DNA from: JBBAFB01 sp041655595
Lineage (GTDB): Bacteria > Bacillota > DULZ01
DNA length: 8,826 nt
NCBI GenBank assembly: GCA_041655595.1
Contig: JBBAFB010000093.1
Span: forward strand, 1-8,826
Reading direction: 5' to 3'
The notes beneath the pieces are model-generated. The model did not search any database. It was not told the DNA's origin and worked only from the letters and a program-made list of their open reading frames with translations. Positions 6,207-8,826 of the stretch are shown piece after piece. Made by a program: the position numbers and the translations under genes. How positions within the stretch are numbered: the stretch's first letter is position 1; each line of letters begins with the position of its first letter.

Positions 6207-6896
6207 GTGGCTAGAAGATTAGGTATGTTAATTGATAAAGATCGCTGCATTGGTTGCTGGACTTGTGCAGTTGTGTGTAAGATGGAAAATAATGTAGCGT
6301 TAGGTAACTGGTGGCTTCGCATTTTAAGTAACGGTGAAGCAAATTATGTTGACAGTATGGGCGTAGGAGCCGATGGCCTACCGGAATTGATTTACCAACC
6401 TACAGCGTGCATGCACTGTACAAACGCATCCTGCGTGAAGGCCTGCCCCACAGGGGCGACCTATAAGGATGAAAATGGAATAACTAGGCAGGACTATAAA
6501 AAATGCATTGGCTGTAGAACTTGTATGGCAGCTTGTCCTTACAATGTAAGGGTATTTAATTGGGGTACGCCTCAACAGGTACCTTCTTTTGAAGATGATC
6601 ATGTGGGCGATGCTCGCGTACCTATGAGGCCAAAAGGCATCGTAGAAAAATGTACATTTTGCCAAGAAAAAACTCTTGCCGGAGAATTGCCTGCCTGTGT
6701 TACTATGTGCCCTGTAGAGGCAAGAATCTTTGGAGATTTAAATGATCCTAATAGCGAAGTATCTAAGGCCATTAGAGACCGCGGTGCGAAGCCCTTGTTA
6801 GCGGAGCTGGGCACGGAACCTAATGTATATTACGCACCACTGCGCCGTAAATTGGATATTCTCGCACCTGAAGGGAGGGGCTATAATGGAAAATAG
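6207..6896 (+). CDS. Four-cluster ferredoxin subunit of the molybdoenzyme (DmsB/PsrB/NrfC-like)
   Basis: A 229-residue electron-transfer subunit with 16 cysteines in four [4Fe-4S] motifs: C14/C17/C20/C24; C68/C71/C76/C80; C100/C103/C106/C110; and C149/C152/C164/C168 (C-x2-C-x11-C-x3-C, the usual expanded fourth motif). By family precedent the ligands are shared between motifs I and IV and between II and III. It should carry electrons between the NrfD membrane subunit and the catalytic subunit. It has no signal peptide, as expected for a protein exported by riding with the Tat-tagged partner. The GTG start at 6207 has AGGGGGGT 6 bases upstream; an ATG two bases earlier is out of frame and stops quickly. 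The end overlaps the NrfD gene by 11 bases. No cluster ligand is missing. Confidence 0.93.
   Translation: MARRLGMLIDKDRCIGCWTCAVVCKMENNVALGNWWLRILSNGEANYVDSMGVGADGLPELIYQPTACMHCTNASCVKACPTGATYKDENGITRQDYKKCIGCRTCMAACPYNVRVFNWGTPQQVPSFEDDHVGDARVPMRPKGIVEKCTFCQEKTLAGELPACVTMCPVEARIFGDLNDPNSEVSKAIRDRGAKPLLAELGTEPNVYYAPLRRKLDILAPEGRGYNGK
6873..6880 (+). promoter_or_regulatory. Ribosome binding site fixing the NrfD start
   Basis: GGGAGGGG lies 5 bases before the ATG at 6886, inside the end of the ferredoxin gene. This supports 6886 over the in-frame ATG at 6823, which has no purine-rich site and would prepend 21 residues atypical of the family. Confidence 0.8.
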
Positions 6897-8154
6897 TGCT
6901 GCCAAAGCAATTCGCAACTGGATGATTATTTCCTTGGTGCTAATTTTAGCCGGTCTTGGTTTTTATGTAAACCAGTTGATGCATGGTCTTCAAGTTACAG
7001 GTATGAATAATCTAGTTTCGTGGGGACTATATATCATTACCTTTGCTTTTTTGGTGGGGTTAAGTGCAGGTGGACTAATTATTTCCTCGTCAGCCTACAT
7101 TTTTAAAATTGAAAAACTTAAGCAGGTGGCCCCGGTTGGTGTGGTTGTTGCTGTTGCTTGTATCATCGGAGCAGCTTTCATGATTATGGCCGATGTTGGT
7201 CACCCGGAACGGGTGTTAAACATTCTTTTAGGTGGTAGGCTGACTTCGCCCATTAAGTGGGACTTTATCGTTATCGGTATTTACCTGTTGATAGGTCTTT
7301 ATGAATGTTGGATCTTCTTCAGTAACAAGTGGAGACTAGAGGCAGAGGAGAAACGCGAAAGAATATTTGCCAAGGCTGCAATCTATTCTTTGCCCATTGC
7401 CCTTTTGGTACACTCAATTACCGCCTGGATTTTTGGTTTGCAAGTGGGTAGGCCTTTTTGGAATAATGGTTTGATGGCACCTATCTTTATTTCATCTGCC
7501 GTAGTTTCCGGTTTGGGTTTGCTATTGTTGATTGCTTTTCTCGGCAGAAGATTTGGCATTTCCGGTTTAGATGAGGAGAATGTTAATACCCTATCCAAAA
7601 TTTTGGTTGGTTTTATTTTGTTTGATTTGTTCTTGTTTTTCTGTGAGCTTTTTACTATCGCTTATGCAGGTGGAACATCTCCGGCAAGAGCGGCAGCTTT
7701 AATTTTAACAGGCAAATTTGCACCCTTGTTATGGTTTGAAATTATTGTGGGAATGCTGATACCTTTGTTTATCCTTTTAAAAAAGAACGTTGCCAAATCA
7801 CCCGGTTTAGTTGGTTTAGCTGGGCTGTTGGTAATGATAGCAGTATTTCTAAAAAGAATAAATATAATTTTACCTGGGTTTTTAACTCAAAACATTCATA
7901 ACGCACCAGGTACCTCAACGGGGCGTTTTGTAGAAAGCACCGGTATCTTCTTTGAGGCCGCTGAAAACTCTTTCGAAACCATAGCTTCATACATGCCCAC
8001 TATGAATGAACTTGTAATTACAATCGGGGGCTTATCCCTAGTGGCTTTTATTATTCTTTTCGGTGTAGGTTTGGTTCTAAAAATGGATAATAAAGTTGTT
8101 GCAGGTATGCGGGCAGTTGGGAGCAAAAATTTATCAAGCGGAGTAACGGAATGA
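6886..8154 (+). CDS. nrfD: NrfD/PsrC-type membrane subunit, long form
   Basis: A 422-residue polytopic protein with about ten helices, near residues 12-28, 47-72, 83-103, 126-144, 166-184, 196-220, 237-260, 279-298, 308-325 and 376-398. NrfD-family marks are WGLYI with GLSAGG (46-63), MADVGHPER (101-109), TSPIKWDF (120-127) and an acidic residue in helix 7 (E254). It should anchor the ferredoxin and catalytic subunits and exchange electrons with menaquinone; the family carries no haem. Its length fits the ten-helix class (HybB, DsrP, QrcD, TtrC-like) rather than the shorter, roughly 250-residue, eight-helix class that includes the Wolinella-type PsrC. The gene overlaps the ferredoxin gene by 11 bases and the TorD gene by 4 (ATGA), so translation is likely coupled. 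The nrfD symbol names the family only; no nrfA nitrite reductase is nearby. Confidence 0.9.
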   Translation: MENSAAKAIRNWMIISLVLILAGLGFYVNQLMHGLQVTGMNNLVSWGLYIITFAFLVGLSAGGLIISSSAYIFKIEKLKQVAPVGVVVAVACIIGAAFMIMADVGHPERVLNILLGGRLTSPIKWDFIVIGIYLLIGLYECWIFFSNKWRLEAEEKRERIFAKAAIYSLPIALLVHSITAWIFGLQVGRPFWNNGLMAPIFISSAVVSGLGLLLLIAFLGRRFGISGLDEENVNTLSKILVGFILFDLFLFFCELFTIAYAGGTSPARAAALILTGKFAPLLWFEIIVGMLIPLFILLKKNVAKSPGLVGLAGLLVMIAVFLKRINIILPGFLTQNIHNAPGTSTGRFVESTGIFFEAAENSFETIASYMPTMNELVITIGGLSLVAFIILFGVGLVLKMDNKVVAGMRAVGSKNLSSGVTE

Positions 8155-8810
8155 CAAATCAAAAAATCGGTGTTACTAAAGAATCAGCCAGAATAATGCT
8201 TTATCAACTTTTGACCTTGGTTTTTTATGAGCCCACTATTGATTTATTGGCAACTCTGGATAAAGAAGAAAATCTTACACAGCTAATAAGAGCTAGTGGT
8301 GTCTATCTTGGCTCTCAAAGCGAAAAATTGATGAGGGATCTTTTAGCTGTTATCCCAAGTGTTGATAAGGAGTCCTTTATTAACTTGAAAGCAGAATATA
8401 CTCGTTTATTTATCGGCCCGATGACACCAATTTGTCCGCCTTATGAATCGGTTTTTGATCAGTCTCGCCCAGACGAATGGAAAGGGACTATGGCAGGACC
8501 TACATCAGATGCAATGGCAGCATTTTTACGGGGGGAAGGGTTAGATTTAACCTTAGAATATGCAGAACTCCCCGACCATGTGGCCATTGAGCTGGAATTC
8601 ATGTATTATTTGCTGTCCCGAGCGTACTCCGGGGAGGAAAATTCGGCCGGCTACTTGGAAAAAGCCAATGCTTTTTTAACAGAACACTTAGCAAAATGGT
8701 TACCAGAGTTTGGTAGACTTCTGTCCCAGAAAGCAAGGGAGCCCTTTTATCAAAAAGTTGGTCTTTTGTTAGAAGCCGTTATAATTGCAGATCTAGATTT
8801 TATTAGTTAG
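8151..8810 (+). CDS. TorD/DmsD-family molybdoenzyme maturation chaperone
   Basis: A 219-residue all-helical cytoplasmic protein, the usual size for the family. Diagnostic segments are LKAEYTRLFIGP (79-90), PICPPYESVF (93-102) and YAELPDHVAIELEFMYYLL (137-155), which matches the conserved E-x-PDH-x-x-x-E-L-E-F-M pattern. Such proteins bind the Tat signal of the catalytic subunit, hold it back from export and aid insertion of the molybdenum cofactor; here the client should be the Tat-tagged enzyme at 3835-6204. The ATG overlaps the NrfD stop as ATGA, with GGAG 7 bases upstream. Only 16 bases follow the stop codon, so whether the operon continues is not visible. Family is firm; the client is inferred from position. 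Confidence 0.9.
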   Translation: MTNQKIGVTKESARIMLYQLLTLVFYEPTIDLLATLDKEENLTQLIRASGVYLGSQSEKLMRDLLAVIPSVDKESFINLKAEYTRLFIGPMTPICPPYESVFDQSRPDEWKGTMAGPTSDAMAAFLRGEGLDLTLEYAELPDHVAIELEFMYYLLSRAYSGEENSAGYLEKANAFLTEHLAKWLPEFGRLLSQKAREPFYQKVGLLLEAVIIADLDFIS

Positions 8811-8826
8811 ATTTTGCGATTTTAAT

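Noticed and set aside
6823..6885. Upstream ATG extending NrfD by 21 residues
   Set aside because: It lies well inside the ferredoxin gene with no ribosome binding site; GGGAGGGG directly precedes the ATG at 6886.

Overview
The window looks like chromosome of an anaerobic, low-to-moderate GC Gram-positive bacterium, most likely a Clostridia / Peptococcaceae-type Firmicute. The reasons are strong purine-rich Shine-Dalgarno sequences before nearly every gene, frequent GTG and TTG starts, a lipoprotein-style signal, and a Tat-exported molybdenum enzyme with a quinone-type membrane partner. The genus cannot be fixed from the sequence. All eight supported genes lie on the + strand and form two tight clusters separated by one 233-base gap.

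Cluster 1 (about 92-3601): a small four-helix DUF4418 membrane protein, a MacB/FtsX-type ABC permease, its ATPase, and a probable lipoprotein carrying a YVTN/YncE-type beta-propeller. Spacings are 4 bases, 15 bases and a 7-base overlap, so this is very probably one transcript. It may start upstream of the window, because a good ribosome binding site and an ATG in another frame precede the first gene. All three non-ATPase proteins carry cysteines placed at or outside the membrane: C30, C46, C100 and C107 in DUF4418, and Cys-Cys pairs in the permease ectodomain and in the propeller. This suggests an envelope system that handles a metal or a thiol/sulfur compound. The substrate is unknown, and this is the least described part of the window.

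Gap (3602-3834): an imperfect hairpin without a following T-tract, a possible promoter, an FNR/CRP-like dyad, and a strong ribosome binding site that fixes the next start.

Cluster 2 (3835-8810): a complete complex iron-sulfur molybdoenzyme operon. Its order is Tat-exported molybdopterin catalytic subunit, four-cluster ferredoxin subunit, long (about 10-helix) NrfD-type membrane subunit, and TorD-family maturation chaperone. Genes are 2 bases apart, then overlap by 11 and 4 bases. The expected assembly is an extracytoplasmic reductase (or oxidase) exchanging electrons with the menaquinone pool: NrfD to four [4Fe-4S] clusters to the catalytic [4Fe-4S] cluster to Mo-bisMGD. The catalytic subunit has a candidate cysteine Mo ligand within a Cys-Cys pair and an uncommon C-x3-C-x2-C-x26-C cluster motif. 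The electron acceptor (polysulfide, thiosulfate, tetrathionate, arsenate, a selenium oxyanion or other) cannot be assigned. No RNA genes, mobile elements, CRISPR arrays or broken genes were seen.
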